The translations under genes and the position numbers were made by a program. From contig JAIYAC010000016.1 in assembly GCA_027489245.1 (NCBI GenBank), positions 1 to 64,000 on the forward strand: a stretch of 64,000 bases of DNA. The letters are read 5' to 3'. This stretch comes from Neisseriaceae bacterium. Its GTDB lineage: Bacteria > Pseudomonadota > Gammaproteobacteria > Burkholderiales > Chromobacteriaceae. A model generated the notes under the pieces. It saw nothing but the letters and a program-made list of their open reading frames with translations, did not search any database and had not been told where the DNA came from. This document shows, piece after piece, positions 28,978-38,505 of the stretch; the stretch's first letter is position 1; each line of letters starts with the position of its first letter.

Positions 28978-31900
28978 ATGAGCAACACCACCCAGCAGCG
29001 TGTGCGGGAAATTCCGTACAACTACACCTCGTATTCGGATCGCGAGATCATCATCCGCCTATTGGGCGCACCCATGTGGCAACTGCTTGAAGAACTGCGG
29101 GCAGAGCGGAAAACAGGCCGCTCTGCCCGTATGCTTTTCGAGGTACTGGGTGACATCTGGGTGGTAGACCGCAACCCCTACCTGGTAGACGACCTGCTGG
29201 ATAACCCGCAGCGCCTTACCGCACTGGTAGGCGCACTGCGCCACCGACTGGGCGAAGTCGAAAAACGCCGCGACGGCAACGACAAGGTTGGCCGCATGAT
29301 TGCCGCCGCCTACGCCGCGGTCGATACCTTCGAGCAGCAATTTGGCGAAACCCGCGAGCTGCGCGCCGCCATCCTCAAGCGCCTGGGCAAACTGACCCGT
29401 CGCGACAATATCCTGTTCGACGGCCTGGCCCGCGTATCGCACGTGACCGATGCCACCGACTGGCGCGTAGAGTACCCGTTTGTGGTGCTGTGCCCGGACA
29501 CCGAAGCCGAAATCGCCCCGCTGGTAAAAGCCTGTATCGAGCTGAAGCTCACCATCATCCCGCGTGGCGGTGGTACCGGCTACACCGGTGGCGCCGTGCC
29601 GCTGGACCGCCGCAGCGCGGTGATCAATACCGAAAAAATGGACCGCCACCTGGGCGTGGAGTTCGTCGAGCTGCCCGGCCTGGACGGAAAGCGTGCCACC
29701 ATCCAGTGTGGCGCCGGCGTAGTCACTGCCCGCGTAGCCGAAGCGGCCGGTGCGGCCGGCCTGGTGTTTGCCGTGGACCCCACCTCGGCCGAGGCGTCCT
29801 GTATCGGCGGCAACATCGCCATGAACGCCGGCGGTAAAAAGGCCGTGCTCTGGGGCACCACGCTGGACAACCTGGCCAGCTGGAAAATGGTGGACCCCAA
29901 CGGCAACTGGATGTTCGTGGAACGCATCGGCCACAACTACGGCAAGATCCACGATGTCGACACCGCCACCTTCCGTGTCACCCGCCTGCAGGACGACGGC
30001 AAAACCGTGATCAGCAGCGAAGAGCTGGTGATCCCTGGCAGCGCCTTCCGCAAAGTGGGCCTGGGCAAGGACGTAACCGACAAATTCCTCGCTGGCCTGC
30101 CCGGCGTACAGAAAGAAGGTACCGACGGCATCATCACCAGTGCACGCTTTGTGCTGCACCGCATGCCGGCGCACATCCGCACCGTCTGTCTGGAGTTCTT
30201 CGGCACCGTGGCCGAAGCCACGCCGGCGATTGTGGAAATCACCGACTACTTCAAGCCTAACGGCGCCGGCCTGGCCGCGGGCGTCCAGCTGGCCGGCCTG
30301 GAACACCTGGACTGGCGCTATGTGCGCGCTGTGGGCTACGCCACCAAGGCCAAAGGCCGTGGCCGCCCGAAAATGGTGCTGATCGCCGACATCGTGTCGG
30401 ACACCGAAAACGCGGTGGCCGAGGCCGCCAGCCAGGTGGTGCGCTATGCCAACGCCCGCCACGGTGAAGGCTTCATTGCCGTGACCCCCGAGGCACGCAA
30501 GACCTTCTGGCTGGACCGCAGCCGTACCGCCGCCATTGCCCGCCACACCAACGCCTTCAAGATCAACGAAGACGTGGTGATTCCGCTGGACCGCCTGGGC
30601 GACTACAGCGACGGCATCGAGCGCATCAACATCGAGCTGTCCGTGGCCAGCAAGATCAAGCTGCTGGACCAGCTGGCCGAGTTCTTCCACGGCCGCCTGC
30701 CGGTAGATACCGAAGGTGGCACACTGTCGGCCGACGAGCTGATCGGCGACCGCCGCGAAAGCGCCCTGGAGCTGATTACCGCCGTACGTACCCGCTGGCA
30801 GTGGCTGCTGGACAACCTGGACACCCCGCTGGCCGAGTACACCACACGTTGGCCGCAAGCCCCGCTGGAAGACGCTGCGGCCAACCCGGCGGCCAGCGTG
30901 TTTATTGCCATGCGCGACTTCAAGCTGCGCGTGAGCTGGAAACGCGAGCTGCAAACCAGCCTGCTGGGGCTGTTTAACGGCAAGGCCGACAGCACCATTA
31001 CCGAAGCCATCGGCCTGATCCAGCAGAAAGTGCTGCGTGGCCGTGCCTTCGTGGCGCTGCACATGCACGCCGGCGACGGTAACGTGCACACCAACCTGCC
31101 AGTGAACTCGGACGACTACGAGATGCTGCAAACCGCCCACCGTGCGGTAGAGCGCATCATGAAGCTGGCCCGCAGCCTGAACGGCGTGATCTCGGGCGAA
31201 CACGGCATTGGCATTACCAAGCTGGAGTTCCTTACCGAAGAAGAAATCCAGCCTTTCCGCGACTACAAGGCGCGCGTGGACCCGAACGGCCACTTCAACA
31301 AGGGCAAGCTGCTGCCGGGCGCCGACCTGAGCATGGCCTACACGCCGTCGTTCTCGCTGCTGGGCGCCGAATCGCTGATTCTGGAGCAGTCCGACCTGGG
31401 CGCCATCAGCGACTCGGTGAAAGACTGCCTGCGCTGCGGCAAGTGCAAACCGGTGTGCTCCACCCACGTACCGCGCGCCAACCTGCTGTACAGCCCGCGT
31501 AACAAGATCCTGGGCGTGGGCCTGCTGACCGAGGCCTTCCTGTACGAAGAACAAACCCGCCGCGGTGTCAGCCTCAAGCACTTCGAAGAGCTGTCCGACG
31601 TGGCCGACCACTGCACCGTGTGCCACCGCTGCGTGAAGCCGTGCCCGGTGAAGATCGACTTTGGCAACGTGTCGGTCGCCATGCGCAACTTCCTGCGCAA
31701 GACCGGCAACAAGAAATTCAACCCCGGCACTGCGCTGGGCATGGCATTCCTGACCGCCAAGGACCCGGCCACCATCAAAGGCATTCGTGCCGGCCTGGTC
31801 GGCGGTGCCTACAAGCTGCAACGCCTGGGCAACAGCATCGGCAAAAAGCTGGGCCTCACCGGCAGCCAGACCGCACAGCCACCCGGCACGGTAGGCCAGC

Positions 31901-32823
31901 CGGAAATCAAGGCGCAGGTGATTCACTTCATCAACAAGCCCATGCCGGGCGGCCTGCCCAAGAAAACCGCACGTGCCCTGCTGGACGTGGAAGACGCCAA
32001 CGTAATTCCGGTGATCCGCAACCCGAAAGTCAGCGAAGACGCCGAGGCGGTGTTCTACTTCCCCGGCTGCGGCTCCGAGCGCCTGTTCAGCCAGGTAGGC
32101 CTGGCCACCCAGGCCATGCTGTGGCACGTGGGCACGCAAACCGTGCTGCCACCGGGCTACCTGTGCTGCGGCTACCCGCAGACCAGTGCCGGCTTCAAAG
32201 ACAAGGGCGACGAGATCACCACCGAGAACCGCGTGCTGTTCCACCGCATGGCCAACACGCTGAACTACCTGGACATCAAGACCGTCGTGGTCAGCTGCGG
32301 TACCTGCTACGACCAGCTGGCCAACTATCGCTTTGAAGAAATCTTCCCGGGCTGCCGCATTATCGACATCCACGAATACCTGATGGAGAAAGGCCTGAAA
32401 CTGGACGGCGTCAGCGGTCAGAAATACATGTACCACGACCCGTGCCACACGCCGATGAAGGCCTACCAGCCGATCAAGGTCGTCAACGAGCTGATGGGCG
32501 GCGGCGTGGTGCAGAACGACCGTTGCTGCGGTGAATCCGGCACTTTTGCCGCTAGCCGCCCCGACATCGCCACCCAGGTACGTTTCCGGAAGGAAGAAGA
32601 AATCAACAAAGACCTGGCCAAGGTCGGCGCCAGCGACAAGCCGGTGAAGATCCTGACCTCCTGCCCGTCGTGCCTGCAGGGCCTGAGCCGCTACAGCGAC
32701 GATACCGGCACCCAGGCCGACTACATCGTGGTGGAGATGGCCAAGCACATCCTGGGCGACAACTGGATGAAAGAGTACGTCGACAACGCCCGTAACGGCG
32801 GCGTGGAACGCGTACTGCTGTAA
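28978..32823 (+). CDS. Giant FAD-linked oxidoreductase with ferredoxin and CCG domains (D-lactate dehydrogenase-like)
   Basis: 1281 residues. After a ~140-residue N-terminal domain (DUF3683 type) comes an FAD-binding type 4 domain with [15 protein letters not shown] (about 194-208), and an FAD-oxidase C-terminal domain with [14 protein letters not shown] and GEHGIGITK. Two ferredoxin motifs follow: [11 protein letters not shown] (about 817) and [13 protein letters not shown] (about 879). The C-terminus has two CCG-type cysteine motifs (PGCGSERLF...LCCGYPQ near 1031-1063; HDPCHTPMK...RCCGESG near 1157-1188). This fuses GlcD/Dld-like and GlpC/HdrB-like parts. It most likely oxidises a 2-hydroxy acid such as D-lactate and passes electrons to the respiratory chain; the substrate is inferred. 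It is single-gene. Confidence 0.85.
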   Translation: MSNTTQQRVREIPYNYTSYSDREIIIRLLGAPMWQLLEELRAERKTGRSARMLFEVLGDIWVVDRNPYLVDDLLDNPQRLTALVGALRHRLGEVEKRRDGNDKVGRMIAAAYAAVDTFEQQFGETRELRAAILKRLGKLTRRDNILFDGLARVSHVTDATDWRVEYPFVVLCPDTEAEIAPLVKACIELKLTIIPRGGGTGYTGGAVPLDRRSAVINTEKMDRHLGVEFVELPGLDGKRATIQCGAGVVTARVAEAAGAAGLVFAVDPTSAEASCIGGNIAMNAGGKKAVLWGTTLDNLASWKMVDPNGNWMFVERIGHNYGKIHDVDTATFRVTRLQDDGKTVISSEELVIPGSAFRKVGLGKDVTDKFLAGLPGVQKEGTDGIITSARFVLHRMPAHIRTVCLEFFGTVAEATPAIVEITDYFKPNGAGLAAGVQLAGLEHLDWRYVRAVGYATKAKGRGRPKMVLIADIVSDTENAVAEAASQVVRYANARHGEGFIAVTPEARKTFWLDRSRTAAIARHTNAFKINEDVVIPLDRLGDYSDGIERINIELSVASKIKLLDQLAEFFHGRLPVDTEGGTLSADELIGDRRESALELITAVRTRWQWLLDNLDTPLAEYTTRWPQAPLEDAAANPAASVFIAMRDFKLRVSWKRELQTSLLGLFNGKADSTITEAIGLIQQKVLRGRAFVALHMHAGDGNVHTNLPVNSDDYEMLQTAHRAVERIMKLARSLNGVISGEHGIGITKLEFLTEEEIQPFRDYKARVDPNGHFNKGKLLPGADLSMAYTPSFSLLGAESLILEQSDLGAISDSVKDCLRCGKCKPVCSTHVPRANLLYSPRNKILGVGLLTEAFLYEEQTRRGVSLKHFEELSDVADHCTVCHRCVKPCPVKIDFGNVSVAMRNFLRKTGNKKFNPGTALGMAFLTAKDPATIKGIRAGLVGGAYKLQRLGNSIGKKLGLTGSQTAQPPGTVGQPEIKAQVIHFINKPMPGGLPKKTARALLDVEDANVIPVIRNPKVSEDAEAVFYFPGCGSERLFSQVGLATQAMLWHVGTQTVLPPGYLCCGYPQTSAGFKDKGDEITTENRVLFHRMANTLNYLDIKTVVVSCGTCYDQLANYRFEEIFPGCRIIDIHEYLMEKGLKLDGVSGQKYMYHDPCHTPMKAYQPIKVVNELMGGGVVQNDRCCGESGTFAASRPDIATQVRFRKEEEINKDLAKVGASDKPVKILTSCPSCLQGLSRYSDDTGTQADYIVVEMAKHILGDNWMKEYVDNARNGGVERVLL

Positions 32824-32842
32824 CTAGCCACGTTGGCCGCAA

Positions 32843-32886
32843 GGCGGCGTGCCGGTGCTTTTCAGGCCGGCACGCCGCTTTTTTGC
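32843..32886 (+). terminator. Terminator after the FAD/iron-sulfur oxidoreductase
   Basis: GC-rich stem GCGGCGTGCCGG/CCGGCACGCCGC with a loop containing TTTTCAGG, followed by TTTTTT. It is flanked by two facing uptake-like words (32832-32841 and 32892-32901). Confidence 0.85.
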
Positions 32887-32924
32887 TATGCTGCGGCCAA
32901 CCTTACCCGCTAGCGGAGCCTGCC

Positions 32925-33398
32925 ATGCAAACCCCTACCCTTGTGACCCAACCCGCCTTTCGCGTCATCGGCATGGCCTGGACCAGCCCGGCTGACGGCA
33001 CCATCCCCGAGCTGTGGCAGCGCTTTATCCCGCGCATTGCCGAGGCAAAACCGCTGAGCGAGGCCAGCTACGGCATCTGCCAGGCGCAGGCCGATGGCCA
33101 GTTCCGCTACATTGCGGCGGTAGCGGTAGCCGCCGACACCGCCGTACCGGACGGCATGGTGGCGCTGGACGTACCAGAGCAGGATTACGCCATCGTGGAG
33201 CACCGTGGCCCGGTGCGCGGCCTGCCGGATACCTTCCGCGCCGCGTATACCGAGTGGCTGCCAGAAGCCGGCCTGGCGGCGGTGGCTGGCATCGAGTTCG
33301 AATACATGGATGGCCGCTTTCTGGGCCCGGAGCACGCCGACAGCGTGATCGACCTGTACATTCCGGTAAGCGCAGACGACGACGGCGAAACCGCCTGA
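32925..33398 (+). CDS. GyrI-like / AraC effector-binding-type protein
   Basis: 157 residues. The whole protein looks like a stand-alone GyrI-like (SOUL/AraC effector-binding) domain: PAFRVIGMAWTS, then strands around YIAAVAVAAD and YAIVEHRGPVRGLPDTFRAAYTEWLPEAGL, and FEYMDGRFLGPEHADSVIDLYIPV. Such proteins bind small hydrophobic cations or drugs, or inhibit gyrase; the ligand is unknown. The ATG at 32925 has GGAG upstream. It is single-gene with terminators on both sides. Confidence 0.82.
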   Translation: MQTPTLVTQPAFRVIGMAWTSPADGTIPELWQRFIPRIAEAKPLSEASYGICQAQADGQFRYIAAVAVAADTAVPDGMVALDVPEQDYAIVEHRGPVRGLPDTFRAAYTEWLPEAGLAAVAGIEFEYMDGRFLGPEHADSVIDLYIPVSADDDGETA

Positions 33399-33410
33399 AC
33401 ATCCGTAACA

Positions 33411-33447
33411 AAAAACGCCTGACGGTATACACCGCCAGGCGTTTTTT
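33411..33447. terminator. Bidirectional terminator between the GyrI-like and EAL genes
   Basis: Stem AACGCCTG/CAGGCGTT, extended by CGGT/ACCG past one mismatch, with A-run before and T-run after. It serves the converging genes on both sides. Confidence 0.85.
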
Positions 33448-33465
33448 CATGCGTTTGCCACAGCG

Positions 33466-34263
33466 CTACACCAGCTCGGCCACCCCCAGCTCGCCGGGCA
33501 GGGCCAGATGAAAGCCCTGGTACAGCTCCAGCCCCAGCGCACGCATTGCCTCGAGCTGCTCGGCCGTTTCCACGCCCTCGATCAGCATGCGGCTGCCTAT
33601 TTGCCAGCCCAGCTCCAGCACGCGCTGCAGCCGGCCAGCATCGCCGTGCATGTAGTCCAGCAGCAGGCTGCGGTCTATCTTGATGATATCCGGGCACAGC
33701 GCTTTCACACGGCCGTGGCCAGATGCCACGGCACCGAAATCATCCACCGCCACACCAAAACCGGCCTCTTTGGCAGCACGCAGACTGGCAGCCAGCTGCA
33801 GCGGGCTTTGCTCGATTTCGTATTCCAGCACTTCCAGAATCACTTGCGAGGTTTCCAGCCCCAGCTCGCCGCAGCGCCGGATCATCAGGTCGAAATTGTT
33901 ACGGTAGCCATTGTCGTGCAGCACGGTACTGGGGATAAGGTTCAGGCTCAGGCAGCCCGGCACCCGGGCCTGGGCAAAGTTGCGAAAGTGCAATGCGCGC
34001 GCCAGCCGGTCGGCGTCGATCTGGTCGTCGGTATCTAGGCTCAGGAAAAACAGATCCGGCCGCAGGGCACGGCCTTGCTCATCGTAGACACGCAGCAGTG
34101 CCTCATAACCGAATACCCCACCACTTCGATAGAACAATGGCTGGAACACGCTCTGCAAGCGATAGTCGGCAAAGCGGGCGTAGTAGCGACCCTCGCCATC
34201 GCGGAACAGCAAGCGCTCAAACGCTTGCTGGGTAGTTAACTGCACCATCTTGTGTCCTGCCAT
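33466..34263 (-). CDS. EAL-domain c-di-GMP phosphodiesterase
   Basis: 265 residues, essentially a stand-alone EAL domain, which hydrolyses c-di-GMP to pGpG. Catalytic and metal residues appear intact: E54-A-L-L-R58, N108 (LSLNLIPS), E144 (ILEVLEYE), D174-D175 (VDDFGAV), K195 (PDIIKIDRSLL), E229/E232 (IEGVETAEQ) and Q249-G-F. Loop 6 reads DFGAVASG rather than the usual DFGTG, so loop-mediated dimer activation may differ. There is no membrane or sensor domain. Start ATG 34261-34263; an alternative ATG lies five codons on. Single-gene. Confidence 0.9.
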   Translation of the reverse strand: MAGHKMVQLTTQQAFERLLFRDGEGRYYARFADYRLQSVFQPLFYRSGGVFGYEALLRVYDEQGRALRPDLFFLSLDTDDQIDADRLARALHFRNFAQARVPGCLSLNLIPSTVLHDNGYRNNFDLMIRRCGELGLETSQVILEVLEYEIEQSPLQLAASLRAAKEAGFGVAVDDFGAVASGHGRVKALCPDIIKIDRSLLLDYMHGDAGRLQRVLELGWQIGSRMLIEGVETAEQLEAMRALGLELYQGFHLALPGELGVAELV

Positions 34264-34602
34264 AAGCTTGGTTTTTCAGCATAGCAAGCACAGCGGGGCT
34301 GCTGAAATAAATGCTTGGATTTATTGCCAAACCATGACATCAAATCTACTTATTACATACACACAACTATAAAAACGAGAGCGTTATGTGACAAAATACC
34401 CATAGACTTGCCAGGAGCATGCCATGCCTTTTCCGCGAGACATTCCAGCTTATCTCCCGCCACCGCAGCCATGCCGCAGCGCCCCGCGCACACTGCGCCA
34501 GTCTGATAGCGCAACACATGGCCATGGCGCCGTAGCCGCCATGACATACCTTACGCCATCTGCCTGGCAGCCCACGCCCGAGCCCTCACCAGGAACCGCC
34601 AG
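34264..34602. other. AT-rich gap between the EAL and solute-binding genes
   Basis: This 339-bp gap is markedly A/T rich from about 34310 to 34400, suggesting divergent promoters. It contains a possible 60-codon reading frame (34424-34606) with AGGAG before its ATG and a stop that overlaps the next gene as ATGA. Its translation is low-complexity (Pro/Ser/Thr rich) and matches nothing I know, so I do not call it a gene. No hairpin or other repeat was seen. Confidence 0.5.
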
Positions 34603-35382
34603 ATGAGATGGCCATACCGGGCACTCCTCTTCATGCTGCTCTGCCCGCTGCTACAGGCCAGCACGCTACGCTTTGTCGGCAGTGACTTCCCCAGCATTGT
34701 GCAACCCGGCGCACCACACCCGCATGGCTTGGCCGCAGACGTTATCCGCACCCTGTGCCAGCGCGAACAGCTGACCTGCAGCATTCAGCTGCTCCCCTGG
34801 CCGCGTGCACAGGCCATGCTGCCCAATGGCCAGGCCGATGTACTGATCGGCCCCTACCGCACCGCAGAGCGTGCGGCCAGCATGCGCTTTTCGCGCTATC
34901 CGCTGTATGTCGATACCCTGTACTGGTACCGCCGGGCCGGGCAAAACGTGCAGTGGGATGGCCGTTTCGATAGCTTGTCTGGGCTAAGGCTGGGGGTAAC
35001 GCGTGGCTGGACGCTGGGCCAGCGCTTTGAAGAAGCCAAGCCGCGCCTGGCAATAGATGATGCGGACACGCTGCTGCAAAGCATGCTCAAGCTGCAAAGG
35101 AAAAGGCTGGACCTGGTGGCCAGCAACGACCGCAACGCACGCCATACGCTAGCGCAGCTAGGCAGCAGCGATATCGTGCCCATCCTGCCGGCCATCAGCC
35201 TGCAGGGCGGCTATATGGGCTACGCGCTGCACGCTATCGATAAGCCGGCACTGCAACGCTTTGAGCAGGCACTGGCACGCCTGGCCGAGAGCGGCGAGCT
35301 CGCCAGGCTCAGCCAGAACCATGGCCTGACCTACCCTGGCAAAAACACCAACTGGCCAGACTATCTGCGCCAGCTGCCGTAA
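34603..35382 (+). CDS. Periplasmic solute-binding protein, family 3 (orphan)
   Basis: 259 residues. Signal peptide MRWPYRALLFMLLCPLLQA, then an SBP_bac_3 fold: ADVIRTLCQREQLTCSIQLLPWPRAQAMLPNGQADVLIGPYRTAERAASMRFSRYPLY gives lobe 1, and SGLRLGVTRGWTLGQRFEEA starts lobe 2. There are no transporter genes beside it, so it may serve as a sensor or a scavenging protein. Such orphan PAAT-like proteins are common in Chromobacteriaceae and Vibrio. Ligand unknown. Confidence 0.82.
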   Translation: MRWPYRALLFMLLCPLLQASTLRFVGSDFPSIVQPGAPHPHGLAADVIRTLCQREQLTCSIQLLPWPRAQAMLPNGQADVLIGPYRTAERAASMRFSRYPLYVDTLYWYRRAGQNVQWDGRFDSLSGLRLGVTRGWTLGQRFEEAKPRLAIDDADTLLQSMLKLQRKRLDLVASNDRNARHTLAQLGSSDIVPILPAISLQGGYMGYALHAIDKPALQRFEQALARLAESGELARLSQNHGLTYPGKNTNWPDYLRQLP

Positions 35383-35430
35383 ACTGCGCAGGCACGCCGC
35401 CCTGCGGCCAACCTTTCTGGAGCCTTTCTG

Positions 35431-35970
35431 ATGTCTGCCACAGCCTTGCTTGTTATCGACTTTCAGTACGGCCTGATCGCTATGCCCCCTCTGGCCACGC
35501 GCGGCCCGGAAACCCTAGCCACGCTGAACCGGCTGATTGCCCATGCCCGCAGCGAGGGCCATGAAATCATCTTTATCCAGCACTACGCCGACGACCTGCC
35601 ACGCGGCAGCGCAGACTGGCAGCTGCACCCGGGCCTGGCCCGGCTAGACAGCGATGTGGTGATCGAAAAAACCGCCTGCGACAGCTTTCTCGAGACCAGC
35701 CTGCGCCAGTACTTGGATAGCCGCGGTATCGAAAACCTGTGGGTAGGTGGCTACGCCAGCGACTTTTGCGTGGATACCACCGTGCGCCGCGCCGCCTCGA
35801 TGGGCTACGCCGTCACCGTGGTGAGCGACGCCCATACCTGCAAAGACCGCCCTTATGTCAGCGGCGAGGCCTTGGTGGCCCACCTCAACTGGCTGTGGGG
35901 CAATATGGACGTACCCGGCAATATGATTCGCGTCCTGCCACTGGACGAGCTGGTAGCCGATGCAGGCTAA
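35431..35970 (+). CDS. Isochorismatase-family cysteine hydrolase
   Basis: 179 residues with the family triad D10 (VIDFQYG), K80 (VIEKTACDSF) and C113 (ASDFCVDTT). The family includes nicotinamidase, isochorismatase, and ureido/carbamoyl hydrolases; the context does not decide between them. The nadV gene 1 kb away suggests an NAD-related role, but the zinc-binding motif of PncA nicotinamidase is not seen. The 3' end overlaps the following membrane-protein gene by 11 nt, so they are co-transcribed. The ribosome-binding region holds a TGCGGCCAACCTTT word at 35403. Confidence 0.86.
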   Translation: MSATALLVIDFQYGLIAMPPLATRGPETLATLNRLIAHARSEGHEIIFIQHYADDLPRGSADWQLHPGLARLDSDVVIEKTACDSFLETSLRQYLDSRGIENLWVGGYASDFCVDTTVRRAASMGYAVTVVSDAHTCKDRPYVSGEALVAHLNWLWGNMDVPGNMIRVLPLDELVADAG

Positions 35971-36586
35971 CTGGCGCACGCTACTGCCCGACCTGGCGGC
36001 CAACCTGTTGCTGCCGTGGTGGGTATACGACGCCTGTCTGCCCGCCTGGGGCGAGCGTGGCGCGCTGCTGTGGTCGGCCCTGCCGCCTTTGCTGTGGAGC
36101 TTGTGGGAGCTGTATCGCTACCGCAGGCTGGATGCTTTAAGCATGATGGTACTGGGGGGGATTGCCCTGTCACTACTGGCTGCGTGGGGCGATGGCGATA
36201 CACGCTGGCTACTGGTGCGCGAATCACTGGTCACCGGCGCGGCCGGCCTGGTGATGCTCGCCAGCGTCGTGTGGGGTAAGCCGCTACTGGGCGTATTGAT
36301 GGCGGCCCTGGCACAACGTCAGCCCGATAGCCCGGCTGCCGCCATGCTGGCCAGCCCGGCACCCAGGCTGGCACGGCTGTGGCGCGACCTCACGCTGCTA
36401 TGGGGTAGCGGCCTGATAGGCGAGTGCAGCTTGCGCAGCTGGCTGGCTTTTCACTGGCCGGTAGCGCGTAATGTGGCGCTGGGCCCGTGGCTAAGCTACG
36501 GTGTAATGGCCTTGCTGATGCTGGCCGCCGTGCTGTGGGGCCGCCGCCTGGCACGCCGGCCTGAGCCGGCGGTGCATACCGGCTAG
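35960..36586 (+). CDS. VC0807-like integral membrane protein
   Basis: 208 residues, about five or six membrane segments. RRLDALSMMVLGGIALSLLAA and LLVRESLVTGAAGLVMLASVVWGKPLL resemble the VC0807 family of uncharacterised inner-membrane proteins. A cytoplasmic loop around 115-140 (AQRQPDSPAAAMLASPAPRLARLWRD) separates two groups of helices. It overlaps the upstream hydrolase gene by 11 nt. Function unknown. Confidence 0.75.
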   Translation: MQANWRTLLPDLAANLLLPWWVYDACLPAWGERGALLWSALPPLLWSLWELYRYRRLDALSMMVLGGIALSLLAAWGDGDTRWLLVRESLVTGAAGLVMLASVVWGKPLLGVLMAALAQRQPDSPAAAMLASPAPRLARLWRDLTLLWGSGLIGECSLRSWLAFHWPVARNVALGPWLSYGVMALLMLAAVLWGRRLARRPEPAVHTG

Positions 36587-36626
36587 GCAGCCTGCAAGCA
36601 TGCGCCAGGCGCGATGCAAGGCTGGC

Positions 36627-36980
36627 TTAATCCAGCTGGGGTTCGCCCATGATGGTAGAGGCGTCCACGATACGGCCGTGCTTGACACGGTAGATCATGG
36701 TTATCGCCACCTTGCCGCGCCCGGCAGGGAAGTTGCGGGTGACGATTTCCTCATCAACCACCACCTCGCCCACAATCACGCGGCGCAGCAGCCGGGCATG
36801 CAGGTCTGGCTCGGCAAAGCGCAGTTTCATGCGCTGCCGGATTTCGTCCTGGCCCTGTGCCACCAGCGTAGCCGGGTACTGATACATACAAGCATCCGGC
36901 GCGTAACACGCTAGCAGGGCGTCCAGATTCTTGGCGTTGTAGGCATCCAGCTGTGCCTGTATCACTTGTTCAGGGCTCAT
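36627..36980 (-). CDS. SnoaL-like (NTF2-fold) protein paired with nadV
   Basis: 117 residues, one small alpha+beta cone domain: SPEQVIQAQLDAYNAKNLDALLACYAPDACMYQYPATLVAQGQDEIRQRM is a typical SnoaL start. Members are hydrolases, isomerases or non-catalytic binders. The ATG at 36978-36980 overlaps the nadV stop as ATGA and has GGAGG upstream, so the two are translationally coupled. The role beside NAD salvage is unknown. Confidence 0.82.
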   Translation of the reverse strand: MSPEQVIQAQLDAYNAKNLDALLACYAPDACMYQYPATLVAQGQDEIRQRMKLRFAEPDLHARLLRRVIVGEVVVDEEIVTRNFPAGRGKVAITMIYRVKHGRIVDASTIMGEPQLD

Positions 36981-38365
36981 CTTTCCTCCAGGTGCAGGGC
37001 TGCGCGTGCGCGGATATCGGCCAGGGACTCGTCTACCAGCAGGCGTCCGTTTTCCCATACCACACGCATTTGCAGGTCAATATCGGATACACGCTCCAGC
37101 GTATTCACCCCCCAGGCGGCACGGCTATCGCGCGCGGCCACCACACGGCCCCCCAGCGAGCGTTTGCCGGGGTCGGTCACCGGGTCTTTGAACACATCAC
37201 GCCACTCGCCGTTGATACAGATGGCCGAGCACTTCAGCGCCATCTTGTGCGTGTCGCGGTCCAGCTTTTGCAGCAGCTCGGCCCCCATGCCAAACGCTAC
37301 GTTGTCAGCGCTATAACCCAGCTTGGCCAGCCGCGACAGGATGGCATCGATGCTGGCCAGATTCACGCCGTCGCCTTGTATCACGCGCACGTGGTTCAGC
37401 AGGCGATAGCCTTTGCTGTTGACCGTGGTACCAAACGATGCGGCCAACCTTTCCACCACCTCGGCCACCACTTGCACCGGCTCGCCGGAATCCGGGCGGA
37501 TTACCACGGTGGCACCGCTGTCGATCACCTGCTGGCGCAGGCGCTCGCCCCACAGCTCGCTCACGGCGTGAAACACATCGTAGCTGTCGCTCACCACCGC
37601 CAGCAGCGCGCCGGGCTTGGCAAAACGGCTAAGCATATTGGCAAAGGCTTCGCCTTCCTGCGCCCTGCCCCAGGCGGTAATGGTGGAGTGCTCGGCCGCC
37701 GGGATGGAAAACGCCGCACATGGCTCGTGGTAATGGCGACGCGCCGCCACCAGCGCGGCCAGCGTGTCGCTACCCTGAAAGTTCACCAGGTGCGCTAGGC
37801 CGCCGATTTCCGAGCTTTCGTAGCTGGATACGCCACGTGCGCCAAAATCATGCAGTTTGAACGGCAGGCCGGACAGATCATCGGCGGTTTGCTGCAGGTA
37901 GCGGCGAATGATTTCCTTGGCACGGAAGCTGCGCGTGGCCACGCTGATGGGGTACCACACGCGCAGCAGCGCGGTTTCCAGAAAAGACACCACCCAGAAC
38001 AGCTCGGGGTCGGTGGACTCGATGGTAATCATCGGTATGCCGGTGGGCACCAGCTCGCCTTCCGGCACGGCGCGGATGCGTACCGGCCAGTAGCCGTCGT
38101 GCTGCTGCACGATGCGCTCGAAACCGGCGCGGTTGAACGGCAGGCCGTGCAGCGTCACCACCGCCTCTGCTTCATCGATATGTTCGCGGGTAATGCGCTG
38201 GCTCAGGTAGTCCTTGAGCAGGCTCTGCAGGCCAAAAAACAACACATGCGACGCCGTGCCACCCCTTGCCGCCACGTAAGAGTACATACCCTGCGTACCG
38301 GGGGGGTACTGCGCCCAGTGGCTGAGTTTGTAGGAATCGCTATTGAGGATGGGATTAATGATCAT
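36977..38365 (-). CDS. nadV: Nicotinamide phosphoribosyltransferase
   Basis: 462 residues, NAMPT family. It makes NMN directly from nicotinamide and PRPP, bypassing deamidation. Recognisable parts: MIINPILNSDSYKLSHWAQYPP at the start, HDFGARGVSSYESS, VSDSYDVFHAVSELWG, IRPDSGEPV (PRPP/active-site region), IQGDGVN and YSADNVAFGMGA. The ATG at 38363-38365 gives the family start; upstream in-frame ATGs are not conserved. A nadM/NMN adenylyltransferase is not in the window. NadV is patchily distributed in bacteria, often acquired by transfer, though base composition here is ordinary. Confidence 0.94.
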   Translation of the reverse strand: MIINPILNSDSYKLSHWAQYPPGTQGMYSYVAARGGTASHVLFFGLQSLLKDYLSQRITREHIDEAEAVVTLHGLPFNRAGFERIVQQHDGYWPVRIRAVPEGELVPTGIPMITIESTDPELFWVVSFLETALLRVWYPISVATRSFRAKEIIRRYLQQTADDLSGLPFKLHDFGARGVSSYESSEIGGLAHLVNFQGSDTLAALVAARRHYHEPCAAFSIPAAEHSTITAWGRAQEGEAFANMLSRFAKPGALLAVVSDSYDVFHAVSELWGERLRQQVIDSGATVVIRPDSGEPVQVVAEVVERLAASFGTTVNSKGYRLLNHVRVIQGDGVNLASIDAILSRLAKLGYSADNVAFGMGAELLQKLDRDTHKMALKCSAICINGEWRDVFKDPVTDPGKRSLGGRVVAARDSRAAWGVNTLERVSDIDLQMRVVWENGRLLVDESLADIRARAALHLEER

Positions 38366-38505
38366 GATATTGGCACAGCATGGGTAAACGACCCCTAGCA
38401 TACGCTGCCGAAACGGTAATGTCATAGTGCGTGGTTTGTAAGCAGCTGTCGGGATGACATACCATCAGGCCATCGTCCCGTTGGACTCGCGAAAGACCCG
38501 CCCCC

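Noticed and set aside
29059..32748. A 1229-codon open frame on the minus strand opposite the FAD/iron-sulfur oxidoreductase
   Set aside because: High GC codon use with G/C third positions produces long antisense frames. The plus-strand protein has clear domains, while the antisense translation has none.
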